The translations under genes were made by a program, and so were the position numbers. From QHXW01 sp963768075 (GTDB lineage: Bacteria; Acidobacteriota; Terriglobia; Bryobacterales; Bryobacteraceae), in the NCBI GenBank assembly GCA_963768075.1, contig CAVYHD010000051.1, forward strand, positions 248,001-312,000: DNA of 64,000 nucleotides, read 5' to 3'. This document shows, piece after piece, positions 17,115 through 26,433 of this stretch. Below the pieces are notes generated by a model that saw only the letters and a list, made by a program, of their open reading frames with translations, did not search any database and had not been told where the DNA came from. How positions within the stretch are numbered: position 1 is the first letter of the stretch; each line of letters begins with the position of its first letter.

Positions 17115-18793
17115 CGTTGCCAAGGAATCGGGGAAAAGCGAAATGAAGATCCCGTGGGAGTGCGTTCCTCGAATGCCGCGCCGATCGACCGGAGCAGCGC
17201 TTCGGCGGGCCGATTGCGCGAGGTCGGAACAAATGGGATCTCCACCTTTGCCAACCGCCGCTCTTTTGCAATCTCCCCTAGCCGGGCAAGCATGCGATGC
17301 TCCACGCCTCGCCCGAGCGCACGGCAGCTCAGCAGAAAGGTATCGATGAGAAGCACTTCGCCATCCGCGCGAATCAGCATCGCACCGGTGAGCCCATAAC
17401 TGCCGAACCGATCGTCCACCTCAACGGTGAGGCATTCATAGCCTTCGGAATGTAGCAGATTCTGAATCGCGCTCTCACTGCGGCGAGCGGAAGTGAAATT
17501 CATCTGGTTGGTGCGGACGGTCAACTGCGCCACGCGGGGAAGTTGATCCGCGGTCATGGGAGCGATGCGTACGCGCAGATTGAGAGAGGCCAGAAAGTCT
17601 TCCAGGCTGGCAGATTGCTGCTCGGCACGGGTCCGCTCCACTTCCTGCCCATACATCTTGGCGCGGCTGCGGTCTTCGGCGGTTGTGTACCAGCGATCAA
17701 ATGCCCAGATGTGATCCAGGTAATTGGCAAACTCGTCCGCGTCGGGCGGTAAGGGAACGGTCAGAACCTCGGGGCACCCGGCCTGGACCTCCGCGCATTC
17801 CGTGGCGCTGTTATCCACCAGAATGAAACTATCTAGCGCGAGGCCCAATTCTTCCGCGAGCGACCGCAGATTGCCGGACTTCGGCTCCCAGTTGAGCCGT
17901 GTGGCGGTGAAATGTTCGAGCGCGAGGGGCATCTCGGGGTGGGCCCGGAACGTCTCGTACACGTCCTCCGCATTGTTCTTGCTGCACAGGCAAAGAAGCA
18001 TGCCGGCCTCGCGCTCGGTCAGCATGAAGTTCTGCAGCGCTCTGTGATTCTCATCCAGGCGGACCCCCTCCGGCCCGTCTTCGCCGCAAACCCCTTGCCA
18101 CAGCGTTTCATCGCAATCGAGGGCGATCACTTTGTACCGGGTGGTACGCGCGGCGTGGAGCTTACGCGCAATCACAGTGCCCAGCACGGCAAAGAATTCC
18201 AGCGTGTAGGGCACGTGGCCGAGTTCATCGGCGTGAGGATCATAATACTGGGGCACCGGGTAAAAGCGCTGCAGGGCGGCGGTGGTGACCAAATGCACTG
18301 AGCCTAGATCTTGAACATCGTTTTGGAGAGACTCCTCCGATTGCGCGGCGAATCGAGCGCGGCCAGGGTCACTCAAGAAATCCGGCGAAGCCGGGCAGAC
18401 GCAGACCAGGATTGGCGAGGGCAGGGCGCTCGCGGCAGCGCGCAGTGCGGATGCAAAGTGGCGAAAGGTTTCTTCGTGCTCTTTTATACTGACATGATCA
18501 CGAAACCGCGCCCAATCCTCGAACCGAACCAGCACCACGTTCAAGCCATTTCGATTGCCCGCGAACAAGCCTGCCGGATCGAGAAATTGCTGAAAGACCT
18601 GATTGTATGAGGCGAAGCGGATCGGGAGATCGAGCTTCAGCTTGCGCAGCCAGAAAGTGAGCGTAGGCTCCAGCGCCTCGGGAGTGAAGGTGGCGCTGAT
18701 GGCAATGGCCGCCGTCGGCTCTTTCGGTTGCGGCGATTGCGCCTGTACAGTAGAAGGCCCGCCTGCGGAGATGGGTTCAGGTTCACGAGACAT
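17111..18793 (-). CDS. FkbH-like HAD-IIIC family protein
   Basis: The 560-residue protein has the HAD motif VIALDCDETLWQG (Asp226 and Asp228), a Lys/Ser segment EPKSGNLR (about 303-310) and LVDNSATE (about 325-332), followed by a GNAT-like C-terminal domain (about 410-555; LTVRTNQMNFTSARRSE, FLLSCRALGRGVE). This is the architecture of FkbH-type proteins, which transfer a glyceryl unit from 1,3-bisphosphoglycerate onto a carrier protein in glycolate- or tetronate-containing polyketides, and which also occur in glycan pathways. An N-terminal region of about 180 residues is present as in full-length FkbH homologues. The carrier-protein gene overlaps its stop, supporting a direct partnership. The product is not predictable. 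Confidence 0.9.
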   Translation of the reverse strand: MSREPEPISAGGPSTVQAQSPQPKEPTAAIAISATFTPEALEPTLTFWLRKLKLDLPIRFASYNQVFQQFLDPAGLFAGNRNGLNVVLVRFEDWARFRDHVSIKEHEETFRHFASALRAAASALPSPILVCVCPASPDFLSDPGRARFAAQSEESLQNDVQDLGSVHLVTTAALQRFYPVPQYYDPHADELGHVPYTLEFFAVLGTVIARKLHAARTTRYKVIALDCDETLWQGVCGEDGPEGVRLDENHRALQNFMLTEREAGMLLCLCSKNNAEDVYETFRAHPEMPLALEHFTATRLNWEPKSGNLRSLAEELGLALDSFILVDNSATECAEVQAGCPEVLTVPLPPDADEFANYLDHIWAFDRWYTTAEDRSRAKMYGQEVERTRAEQQSASLEDFLASLNLRVRIAPMTADQLPRVAQLTVRTNQMNFTSARRSESAIQNLLHSEGYECLTVEVDDRFGSYGLTGAMLIRADGEVLLIDTFLLSCRALGRGVEHRMLARLGEIAKERRLAKVEIPFVPTSRNRPAEALLRSIGAAFEERTPTGSSFRFSPIPWQR

Positions 18794-18944
18794 CGGCCAC
18801 TTGCCATAGCTCTCCGATCAGCGTTGGCGAGTTCGCAACGGAAGTCCCGAAACGCCCCCAATGCAGGCGGCGGAGGCGACACTCCGTCTAAATTTCATCC
18901 TATCATGCCGGGCAACTGCGGCACCTGCGACCGCCGTTCTCGGT

Positions 18945-19709
18945 TCAGAGATAGTCGTAAAACTGGCGGCTAAGCCGGCGAAACACCAGCCATCCGACCG
19001 CCAGCATGCCGAACGAAACCAGAAACAGCAGCGACAGCAAACGCATGGGCGGCGCTTGCGCCTCGATGAGGATATACCGCAGCGCCATCACCAGCGCCGT
19101 GATGGGATTGAACTGGTAGAGCTTCACGTACTGCGGCCGGATCATGGTGGTCGGATAAAAGATCGGCACCAGCCAGAACAACACGAGGCTGGCGGACTCC
19201 ACGACGTAGCGCATGTCGCGCACATAGACATCCAGCGCACCGCAGAGCAACGAGCAACCGCAGACAAAAACCAGCTCGCAAATCCACAGCGCCGGTAGCC
19301 ACAGCCAGTAGCGGTTGACGCCCAGCCCGAAGATGAGCGTCATCAGCAACAGCAACCCCACCTGGACGCACAGATGAACTGCATTGCCGAGCACACTGGC
19401 AATGGTCATCGCTTCTCTCGGCACCGGCACGCGCTTGATCAGTTGAGCGTTATCAATGATCGATGTGGTTCCGTTCGCCCAGGCGAGGCTGAAAAAATTA
19501 AACGGGACAAGACCGCACAACACAACGACCGGATAGTTCGCTGTCTTCGTCACGGGGAAAATTTTAGTGAATACGAAGGTCAGCACGGCCATCATAATCA
19601 GCGGATTGACCAGGGACCACAACATTCCCAGCGACATGTTGCGGTAACGGGTGCGAAAATCCTTGAGCACCAAATTGCGCAGCAAGAACAGATAATCGCC
19701 GTGCCACAT
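18945..19709 (-). CDS. ABC-2 type permease (polysaccharide/glycan export, Wzm/TagG-like)
   Basis: The 254-residue membrane protein has six predicted helices. The start MWHGDYLFLLRNLVLKDFRTRYRNMSLGMLWSL and the ending PITALVMALRYILIE are hallmarks of the Wzm/TagG/KpsM permeases that export undecaprenyl-linked glycans. The cognate ATPase (Wzt-like) is not encoded anywhere beside it, which is odd since the two are normally adjacent. It begins 13 bases after the stop of the Gfo/Idh/MocA gene and lies 151 bases before the FkbH-like gene. It may thus be transcribed together with both neighbours. The likely role is export of whatever the glycosyltransferase/FkbH cluster makes. Confidence 0.85.
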   Translation of the reverse strand: MWHGDYLFLLRNLVLKDFRTRYRNMSLGMLWSLVNPLIMMAVLTFVFTKIFPVTKTANYPVVVLCGLVPFNFFSLAWANGTTSIIDNAQLIKRVPVPREAMTIASVLGNAVHLCVQVGLLLLMTLIFGLGVNRYWLWLPALWICELVFVCGCSLLCGALDVYVRDMRYVVESASLVLFWLVPIFYPTTMIRPQYVKLYQFNPITALVMALRYILIEAQAPPMRLLSLLFLVSFGMLAVGWLVFRRLSRQFYDYL

Positions 19710-19722
19710 CTTCTTTTCGAGC

Positions 19723-21008
19723 CTAGCCGAGCTTGTTGATGTCGATACCGGCGTCCCAGTGCTCGTTTGAGCGGAGCAATTCGTCCCACGTGACTTCGCG
19801 GCCCGAATATGCGGCTTGCCGGCCCAGCATCGCCGTCAGTGCCGACTCCACCCCAAGCGCCGCCTGATTGTGGAACTTTCCGCTGGTGATGCTGCTGATG
19901 AACGCCTTCTGCTTCTCGCTATCCGCCTGCGCCAGGTTGTCGGAGAAAGAACCGCTCGCGGAAAATTGTCCGTCCGCCGCCGGTTTGTCGGCGCCTCCGC
20001 CCCACAGACCATTTCTGCTCTCCCCAGATCCCCAGCGGCCCCGCGTACGGCGATGAGGACGATCCGCGCGTCCCGAAAAACCGCTCGTTCACGTCAAATT
20101 GCGATACTTTGCCGAACTGCGTGGAGCTGAAGCTCACATCCACATTGTTCGGATACTGAACACCACATCGAAATGCGAGTAGCAGGTATCGTTCGGAAAC
20201 TCGCGGCCTTTCCTTCCCCCGCGTCCCAACGCCTTCACCGGATGTCCCTGCATAACCCAATTGCAAATGTCGATGACATGGATATTTTGCTCCACGATAA
20301 TATCGCCGGAGAGCGTCCTGCTCCTGAATCCAGTTCCGCAGGCGGGCCTCGGGCGTCGGATTCATCCGGATAGTTGAGCCCGATCCGTTGGACAGTAATA
20401 ATACGCCGCGCCGGAGGCGATCTCGCCCAGCGCCCCCGCATGGATGCGATTCACCAGCTCGATATAAGGCGGCGCCATGCGAATCTGGAAGCCCACATCC
20501 AGGCTCAGCTTCCCTTCCGCCTTCTTGCCGATTTCGAGCACGCGCTTGTCGCCGGCAACATCGATGGCCACCGGCTTTTCACAATACACGTGCTTGCCTG
20601 CCTCCACCGCGGCCGCGAGATGCTGCACGTGAAAGTACGGCGGCGTTGCGATCACTACCGCGTCAATTTCCTTCGAATCCAGGATCTCCTCATATGCGTT
20701 GCGGGCCCAGAAACGTCTGTTTGGATGCCGCGGGTGCCCTTCGCCGCCGAGAGCTTATCCACGAGCTGCTTGGCCTTGTCCAGCCGGTCCTGAAACATGT
20801 CCGCCAGCGCAGTGACCCGCGCATCCGTGTTTTTCAGAATCGTCTCGGTATGCGTGGTGCCGCGCCCGCCGCAGCCGAGCAACCCCACGCGCACGGCCGA
20901 ATTGGCCTGCGTCGCCGCGCACCGCTTTGCGGTTTCAGAATAGTGAATGCCGCCGTGCCGGCCGGCGGCCGTCAGGAAGCCGCGCCGACCGATGTCTTCG
21001 TTCTTCAT
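19723..21008 (-). pseudogene. Gfo/Idh/MocA oxidoreductase, Tat-exported type, multiply frameshifted
   Basis: ATG 21008 has AAGGAG upstream and begins MKNEDIGRRGFLTAAG, a Tat-type leader, followed by VRVGLLGCGGRGTTH (Rossmann fold). The frame is then broken repeatedly: IATPPYFHVQHLAAAVEAGK and YCEKPVAIDVAG (dinucleotide-domain motif EKP) lie in another frame at 20362-20655; VDVSFSSTQFGKVSQ and the GPLGIWGE region at 19919-20365; and the C-terminal block around GREVTWDELL in yet another frame, ending at TAG 19723. At least five shifts are needed. Every fragment remains highly conserved at protein level, so either very recent decay or sequencing error is likely. Intact relatives are periplasmic NAD(P)-dependent sugar oxidoreductases. 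Last gene of the ThuA/isomerase operon. Confidence 0.8.
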
Positions 21009-21021
21009 TGCTTTGTCTCCT

Positions 21022-21918
21022 TCAGCCAATCAGTTTCTCTAAGTATGCCTTCGCCGCCCGGATATCCTCGGTCTGCTTCGCGCCCTAATCTCGCGCTCAA
21101 TCGTCAGCGGGTTCTGATAGCCAATTTTCTTCAACTGGGCGATGATCACCTGAAAATTCACCTTGCCCTGCCCGATCGGAACTTCGCGGCCGAGTTGCTT
21201 CGGGTCGGTTGGATACAGACCGTCTTTGGCGTGCACACCCATGATATACGGTCCGAGCAGCTCAACCGCGTCCACCGGATTCGCTTTGCCGTAGAGAATC
21301 AGGTTGGCCGCGTCGAAGTTGACTCCGACATTGTCCAGGCCGACATCTTTAATAGCGCGGACCAGCGTGATGGGCGTCTCCTGCCCGGTTTCGCAGCGAA
21401 ACGTCTGGCCGTTGTGCCTTACAGTATTGCGCCACCGTGCGAATCGCGTTCACAGTTTCGGTGTAAAGCGGTTCGTTGGGATTCTCGGGAATGAACCCGC
21501 AGTGCGTCTGCACGCCCAGAATGCCGGCTTTCTTCGCGAAATCCGACACCTGTTTGATGCGCGCGATACGTACGTCGCGATATTGCCGCGGGGCAACGCC
21601 GATCGTGAGCGGGCCATGATAGAAGTCGTAGACTTCCGGAGCCGGACCGGTCGCGACCGCGGAGCTGACCTCCACGTTATATTTCGCCAGCGCATCGCGC
21701 AGCTTGGCTACCAAGCTGTCTTCGAACACCCCGATGACCAATTGGCAGGTCGGAAATCCGAGGTCGTGAACGCGTTTGATCGTGGCCTCGGGATCCCTGG
21801 AGAGGCCCGTGATGACTCCCAGGCGCATCTTCTTCTCAGCCCCCTGCGATGTTGCCTGCAACGCCGTGGCCGCTGCCGCCGCCTGGATCAGTTGACGTCT
21901 GTTAAGCAAGGTTTTCAT
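21022..21918 (-). pseudogene. Sugar phosphate isomerase/epimerase (TIM-barrel, AP-endonuclease 2 family), frameshifted
   Basis: Begins MKTLLNRRQLIQAAAAATAL (twin-residue/Tat-like leader), then MRLGVITGLSRDPEATIKRV and a barrel with VQTHCGFIPENP. A one-base loss near 21417 leaves the frame; the product continues in another frame (FRCETGQETPITLV, GVNFDAANLILYGK, MGVHAKDGLYPTDP). A second shift near 21085 precedes the true end ending KLIG at TGA 21022. The metal-site residues (His, Glu, Asp, His) typical of xylose-isomerase-like barrels are present across the fragments. It lies 13 bases before the Gfo/Idh/MocA start, and this pairing is common in Acidobacteriota and Planctomycetes. Probably secreted; substrate unknown. 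Confidence 0.8.
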
Positions 21919-21954
21919 GAGCGTTAGTGTATCCCTGTTGCCCTGCAGTATGCA

Positions 21955-23502
21955 CTACTGGGCAGCCGCCCATAAGCTCCCATAGCGAATGAGCTGCGTG
22001 GTTCCTGGAACGCGGATCGCCGCGGCATCGTGGCCCAGCAGAATCTGGAACACGCGCCCTTTTCCGTAGGCGTATACGAATGCAACCGGTTCCTCTTTCC
22101 CCGTAGCTTTGGAGTGGGCGGTCGCGAGAACGTGGATCGGCTGCTCGCCTTGCTGGTTGCCGTACAACTCATCTTTCGTCTGGAACGAAACCACGTCGTG
22201 AGTTGCCGCGTGAGCCGGGTCAACCACCGTAACCTGGAACGGTCCATATGCATCATGTGTGCTCTTGCTCTCATCCCAGACGCGCCGGCAGATTTGCCGG
22301 TATTCCGGCCATTCCGCAGTCGAGCCGCCGGGCAGCTCAGAAGTGAACGCGGCATCGGCAAAATGCAGAATCACGAGCCCTCCGCCCTGCTTGAGATAGC
22401 TGGAGAAGGCATTCCTGGCGGCCTCGCTCAGTCCCGGGTGGGTCCAATTAATGTAGTTCAACACGACGAGTTTGTATGTCGATAGGTCTGCTTTCGCCAG
22501 TGCCTCCACGTCTTCGCTGACTGTCACCTGAAATCGAGGCGCCTCGCTGTTGAGCGCAGTGATCAGAGCGGGAGTCGTCTCGCGCCACTGATGGCCGGGA
22601 TCACTGTCGCCGGTAACGATCAGGGCCGGTACAGGGTCGGTCAGCAGCGCGCGATCCACCTCGTCGTCTTCCACGAATGTCGACTGCACCCCGGCCTCCG
22701 GCACGTCCACGTGAGCCGTCCACACAATGGCATTCAAAATCAGCTTGCGATAATTCTCGTTTCGCCAGTTCTCGTAATAGTGTCCGGTGGTAGTGCCGAA
22801 TCCACGTCCGCCATTGCTCCGTTCGACAGCCCACGCCACAGTCTGGTCTTCTGGAACGGCAGAAAGCGCGGGAACTTGCAGGATCGGCTTCAACCGCGGA
22901 TCCTTCTGTCGGAAGCGCATCTGATAGTAGAACTCGTCTTTGTAGTGAAACGGTTGGACTCCGTTTGAAACCGGGTGCTCGGGTGAACCTAGCTGCACAT
23001 CCGTGTCCAGCGTCTTGATGGCCGAAACGCGGCCTCTGTGCTCATCCCATTCGTAGAAACCGCCTCCCCACTCAAGCACCTGTTCCGCGTATTCATATGA
23101 GATGAAGGTGGAAAAATGAAACGTGACGAAACCGCAGCCACGCCGCATTTGCTTCTCCATGATCCGCATGCGTTCCGGAGTATAGATCGGCACCCGGAGC
23201 GACTCATCGTGGTCCTGGCCATCCGAGATCACCACGATGGTGTCCGCGGTGTCGAGGGTTTTCGCATCCTCCGGCCATCCGTTGAAATAAATCTCAGTCG
23301 TGACGCCGTGCAGGTTCGGGGACCGATCCAGAAGAACTTTCAACAGCTTGATGGTTTTGAGGTACTCATGTTCACCCGGCCCATGGCTCTTTCGCCCCGC
23401 GATGAGTACGATCTTCCGCGTCCGTGCGGTGTTGCCCGCCAGCGCCAACATTGCGGCCAACGCGAGCACGCAGCCGCGCGCAATCCTTCCGGTCCCGCGC
23501 AT
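21955..23502 (-). CDS. Tandem ThuA-domain protein, secreted
   Basis: The 515-residue protein has a signal peptide (about 1-26) and two ThuA-like (type 1 glutamine-amidotransferase fold) domains. The first covers about 28-265, with KIVLIAGRKSHGPGEHEYL, GFVTFHFSTF, FGTTTGHYYENW and ILNAIVWTA. The second covers about 290-515, with ALIVTGDSDPGHQWRETTPAL, GLVILHFAD, WPEYRQICRR and YGKGRVFQILLGHD. It is the only gene in 19.7-26.3 kb without a visible frameshift. ThuA-family proteins are linked to trehalose/disaccharide keto-derivative metabolism in rhizobia; in this phylum they occur with Gfo/Idh/MocA and isomerase genes. The second domain begins with a different motif from the first, so this is an ancient fusion rather than a fresh duplication. 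Confidence 0.85.
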   Translation of the reverse strand: MRGTGRIARGCVLALAAMLALAGNTARTRKIVLIAGRKSHGPGEHEYLKTIKLLKVLLDRSPNLHGVTTEIYFNGWPEDAKTLDTADTIVVISDGQDHDESLRVPIYTPERMRIMEKQMRRGCGFVTFHFSTFISYEYAEQVLEWGGGFYEWDEHRGRVSAIKTLDTDVQLGSPEHPVSNGVQPFHYKDEFYYQMRFRQKDPRLKPILQVPALSAVPEDQTVAWAVERSNGGRGFGTTTGHYYENWRNENYRKLILNAIVWTAHVDVPEAGVQSTFVEDDEVDRALLTDPVPALIVTGDSDPGHQWRETTPALITALNSEAPRFQVTVSEDVEALAKADLSTYKLVVLNYINWTHPGLSEAARNAFSSYLKQGGGLVILHFADAAFTSELPGGSTAEWPEYRQICRRVWDESKSTHDAYGPFQVTVVDPAHAATHDVVSFQTKDELYGNQQGEQPIHVLATAHSKATGKEEPVAFVYAYGKGRVFQILLGHDAAAIRVPGTTQLIRYGSLWAAAQ

Positions 23503-23506
23503 GATG

Positions 23507-24658
23507 CTATTCCTTCGTCCAGTATTTCTGAAATCCGATGTAATCGGCAGTCATGTTCGCCAGAATGGTTCGCCTCAACTCCAGGAAATCGATGTCGCCC
23601 TGGTGTTCGTAAAGGATCTTGCCGTCCGGCGCAATCAACACCGTATACGGCACGCCGTTTTCCATTCGGGATCGAACGCCGCCTGCAAGAGCGTAGGTAT
23701 CGTCCGATCCGAACAGCAGATTCCGGCTGGAGGCGTGTTGCTTCTCCAGCATCTTCAGCACGCCCGCCTGTTCATCGGGCATGTTGGTGGAGACCGTCAC
23801 CAGATCGAAGTCGCGCACGCGGTACATGCGGAAGGTCGTTTCCACATCCGGAAATTCGTGCACGCACGGGCCGCACCAGGTGGCCCAGAAGCTGACCAGC
23901 GCAGCTTGCCGGTTGGATTCGCCCGCAGCTTTCTGCAAATCTTCGGCCGTTGCCAGCTCAGCCGCACCGGTTCCGCCTCGATCTTTTTCTGATCGGCAAT
24001 GCGAGCTTGGCCTGCTTTTCTTTCCACTTGGTGGAGCAGCCAAAAACTCCCGTTTGGGCCACCGGCACGGGCTTGGCCGGCCAGCAGCGCGTCTATCGCG
24101 TTGCGTGCGTCCTGCGTCTTCACCAACTCCACCCGGTAGCTATTGTCGAAGCGCCCTTGATACCGCAGCTTGCGTTCCTTGTCGAAGATGAAGACATGCG
24201 GCGTGGCCTGCGGCCCGAGCGCGCGGGCTACAGTTTGCGTCTCGCCATCGTAGAGGTACGGATAGCGCAAGTGTTTGTATTGGACGCGGATCTTCATTTC
24301 ATCCAGACTGTCACTGGTATCGGCGGAATCCAGCTCATCGACGCGAATGGCGTCGGGATCATTGGGCTGAATCGCTACGACCGCTACGCCTTTCGGCCCA
24401 TAGTCATCGGCCAGTTTCTGGACGCGTTGCTCGTAGATGGAGGCGATCGGGCAATGGTTGCAGATGAACACGATCACGAGTATCGGGACTGGCCGCGTAA
24501 TCGCTGAGCTTGTGAATTTTGCCGTCGACTCCGGGCAGCGAAAAGTCGGGCGCCGGCGACCCGATGGCCGACAATGGGATGCGCCGGTTGCGCCGAAGCT
24601 GCGATAGAACCAGGCAGCAGACCGGCAATCGCCAGAAATTCGAAAATCTCTTCATCAT
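23507..24658 (-). pseudogene. Double thioredoxin-fold (redoxin + TlpA-like) secreted protein, frameshifted
   Basis: The start is ATG 24658, overlapping the stop of the upstream isomerase (ATGA). A short hydrophobic leader is followed by IGSPAPDFSLPGVDGKIHKL (AhpC/TSA-type entry). In a second frame, VFICNHCPIASIYEQRVQKL and TPHVFIFDKERKLRYQG give a complete redoxin domain with an NHCP motif. A third segment, again in a different frame, holds FWATWCGPCVHEFPD and PYTVLIAPDGKILYEHQGD, a TlpA/ResA-like domain with an active-site CGPC. At least three shifts (near 24480, 24050 and 23930) separate them. The stop is four bases before the tandem ThuA gene. It is probably a periplasmic thiol-disulphide protein. 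Amino-acid conservation is intact, so sequencing error is plausible. Confidence 0.75.
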
Positions 24659-25453
24659 GCCAGTTTGCGCGCAAACTCGACTTCTGCGCTCACGTCGCGT
24701 CCACATTGCCTTCCTTCTCGTATTCGATGGCACACCAACCCGCGATAAGACACTTTGTGCAGTTCCTCCATGACGGCCGGGATCTTGGCGATGCCCTGGC
24801 CCATGCAGAACATTGTCTTCGCCGCCGGCGGCCGCCACGTCCTTCAAATGCACCATCTTCAGATACGGCGCCAGTTTCCGGACCGCTTCCACGGTATCGT
24901 AGCCGCAGCGAAGCAATGTGCCCGACATCCAGCGTCGAGCCCATGGTCTTCGACCGGCCGGCCAGCGCTTTCAGAACGTCATCCGGGCTCTCATACGCAA
25001 ATTTCTGCTTGAAGTAGTGGTTGTGAATTCCGAATGTCAGGCCCTCGTGCGAAAGACGCTCATCGATCTTCCGCGAGCATGTCCCCGTTGCGTCGCCGGA
25101 AACGTTACGCGGAGCCCAGACAGCTTCGCAAACCGAACCGCATAGTCCAGATCCCGATCGTCTTTGATGGTGGCCGTAGTAATAGGAAACGCAGCGAATC
25201 CCGGCGCGGTCGAATTTGCTCCTGGCTGACTGGCACATTTCGTCGGTCGGCGGCTTCATCAGCATGAACTCCCCGCGCGACATTTCGATTTCGGTGATAT
25301 CGAGCGCGGTGAGCCTGGTAATCATGTCGTCGATCGAAAGCTGTGGTAGGTGTATGTGCCGATTCCGATCTTCAGCCGGGTCGCGGCATGTACCATCGCC
25401 AGCGGCGTGGCAGCTCCAACCGCCAACCCACAGGTGAAGGTTCTACGAGTCAT
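24655..25453 (-). pseudogene. Sugar phosphate isomerase/epimerase (TIM-barrel), frameshifted
   Basis: ATG 25453 begins MTRRTFTCGLAVGAATPLAM, a leader of Tat/Sec type, then LKIGIGTYTYHSF. The frame breaks near 25345 and resumes as MITRLTALDITEIEMSRGEF. It breaks again around 25190-25100 and gives HEGLTFGIHNHYFKQKFAYE and STLDVGHIAS, then another shift to YDTVEAVRKLAPYLKMVHLKD, and finally the tail EYEKEGN followed by a shifted end at TGA 24655. The His/Asp/His/Glu residues of xylose-isomerase-like barrels are present. The stop overlaps the redoxin start, and the gene starts 11 bases after the ThuA stop. At least four shifts in 0.8 kb make it one of the densest damaged segments here. Confidence 0.75.
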
Positions 25454-25464
25454 CCGGCCTTCCG

Positions 25465-26265
25465 TTATGGCGCCGGCCGGGGAGTGACATCGGCATCCAC
25501 CAGGCCCATGGCCCATTTGATGGCTTCCACGTACATCGTCTGCATTTCCGGACGATCCCAATTTTGACGGGATGCCCGAGCGTCGAGTAATACACGCGAC
25601 CCTTGCCGTACATCTTGGCCCAAGTCACCGCAAAATCCCGATCGGTGCGATGGACGCGCGGGTTCGCGAGGTCCAGCTTGCTCGCATCCAGCCGCATCAA
25701 CACGCGCACTTTATCGCGCGAGAAATTCCTGATCTGGTAGATCTCGTCTTTGAGTACAAAAGCCGAAGGCCACTGTCTCATCCCCGGAAATGCGGGATCT
25801 TCGACGATGATCGGCGCATCGAACGTTCCCCAGGGATGCTCATCGAAATATCCGCCGATCATTTCGCCGTATTCCGGCCAGTCGGTAAACGTGATGGTGG
25901 CGCTGTGGATACCGATGAAACCCCTTGCCGTCGTCATGGATGAATGACAGAAAATCGGCCTTCTTCTGATCGTCCATTTCGAGCGTGCCGCCAGTGTAGA
26001 ACAGCACGGCGTCGAAATCGTTCAGGTTCTTGGCGTTGTATTCCAGCTTCTTTTTGGTTAGAGCTTCGGTGTCGGTGCGGATGGTGGTATCCCACAGACC
26101 GCTTTCGCGGCCCAGACGCTCGATGGTTGCCAGCGCGTGCGACACAGACTCGTGCCGGTACCCCTTTTCTTCTCCAATCGCCAGCAGCCTCTTTTTCTGG
26201 GCGGCCTGCCCCTCGCCCGCGGCGACTATCGACCAAAAGAGCAGCACAACGCCAAATCGCTTCAT
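25465..26265 (-). pseudogene. ThuA-domain secreted protein, frameshifted
   Basis: The first gene of the minus-strand operon starts at ATG 26265 with a signal peptide (MKRFGVVLLFWSIVAAGEG), then KKRLLAIGEEKGYRHESVSH. An extra G in a GGGG run (cccc at 25921-25924) shifts the frame; the ThuA core continues as GFIGIHSATITFTDWPEYGE, MIGGYFDEHPWG and AVTWAKMYGKGRVYYSTLGH. A missing base in an A-run near 25565 causes the second shift, after which NWDRPEMQTMYVEAIKWAM leads to the stop TAA at 25465. Once repaired it is a single ThuA domain of about 265 residues, distinct from the tandem ThuA gene downstream. Both shifts sit in homopolymers, which favours sequencing error. Confidence 0.8.
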
Positions 26266-26322
26266 CCAAACCTGCCTGTTTCCTAGGATTTTCTTCACCA
26301 CGGGTGCGGAGTCACCGCCATT

Positions 26323-26352
26323 TTGATCGGGAGATTCCCACTTACTTATACT
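26323..26352 (+). promoter_or_regulatory. Candidate sigma-70 promoter for the PAP2 gene
   Basis: TTGATC (26323-26328) and TATACT (26347-26352) are separated by 18 bases in the divergent gap between the ThuA operon and the PAP2 gene, whose ATG is 81 bases downstream of the -10. Judged by eye only; the divergent promoter of the ThuA operon was not located. Confidence 0.4.
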
Positions 26353-26433
26353 AATCCAGTACGAGGCGCCATCTCTTGAACGAGCCCGCATCTTTCGGAT
26401 AATCATCGGGTAGTGCCCGGAGAATGACTCGCT

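Noticed and set aside
20388..21494. 368-codon open frame on the plus strand
   Set aside because: Antisense to the oxidoreductase and isomerase fragments; composition is Arg/Ser/Pro-rich and no motif is present.
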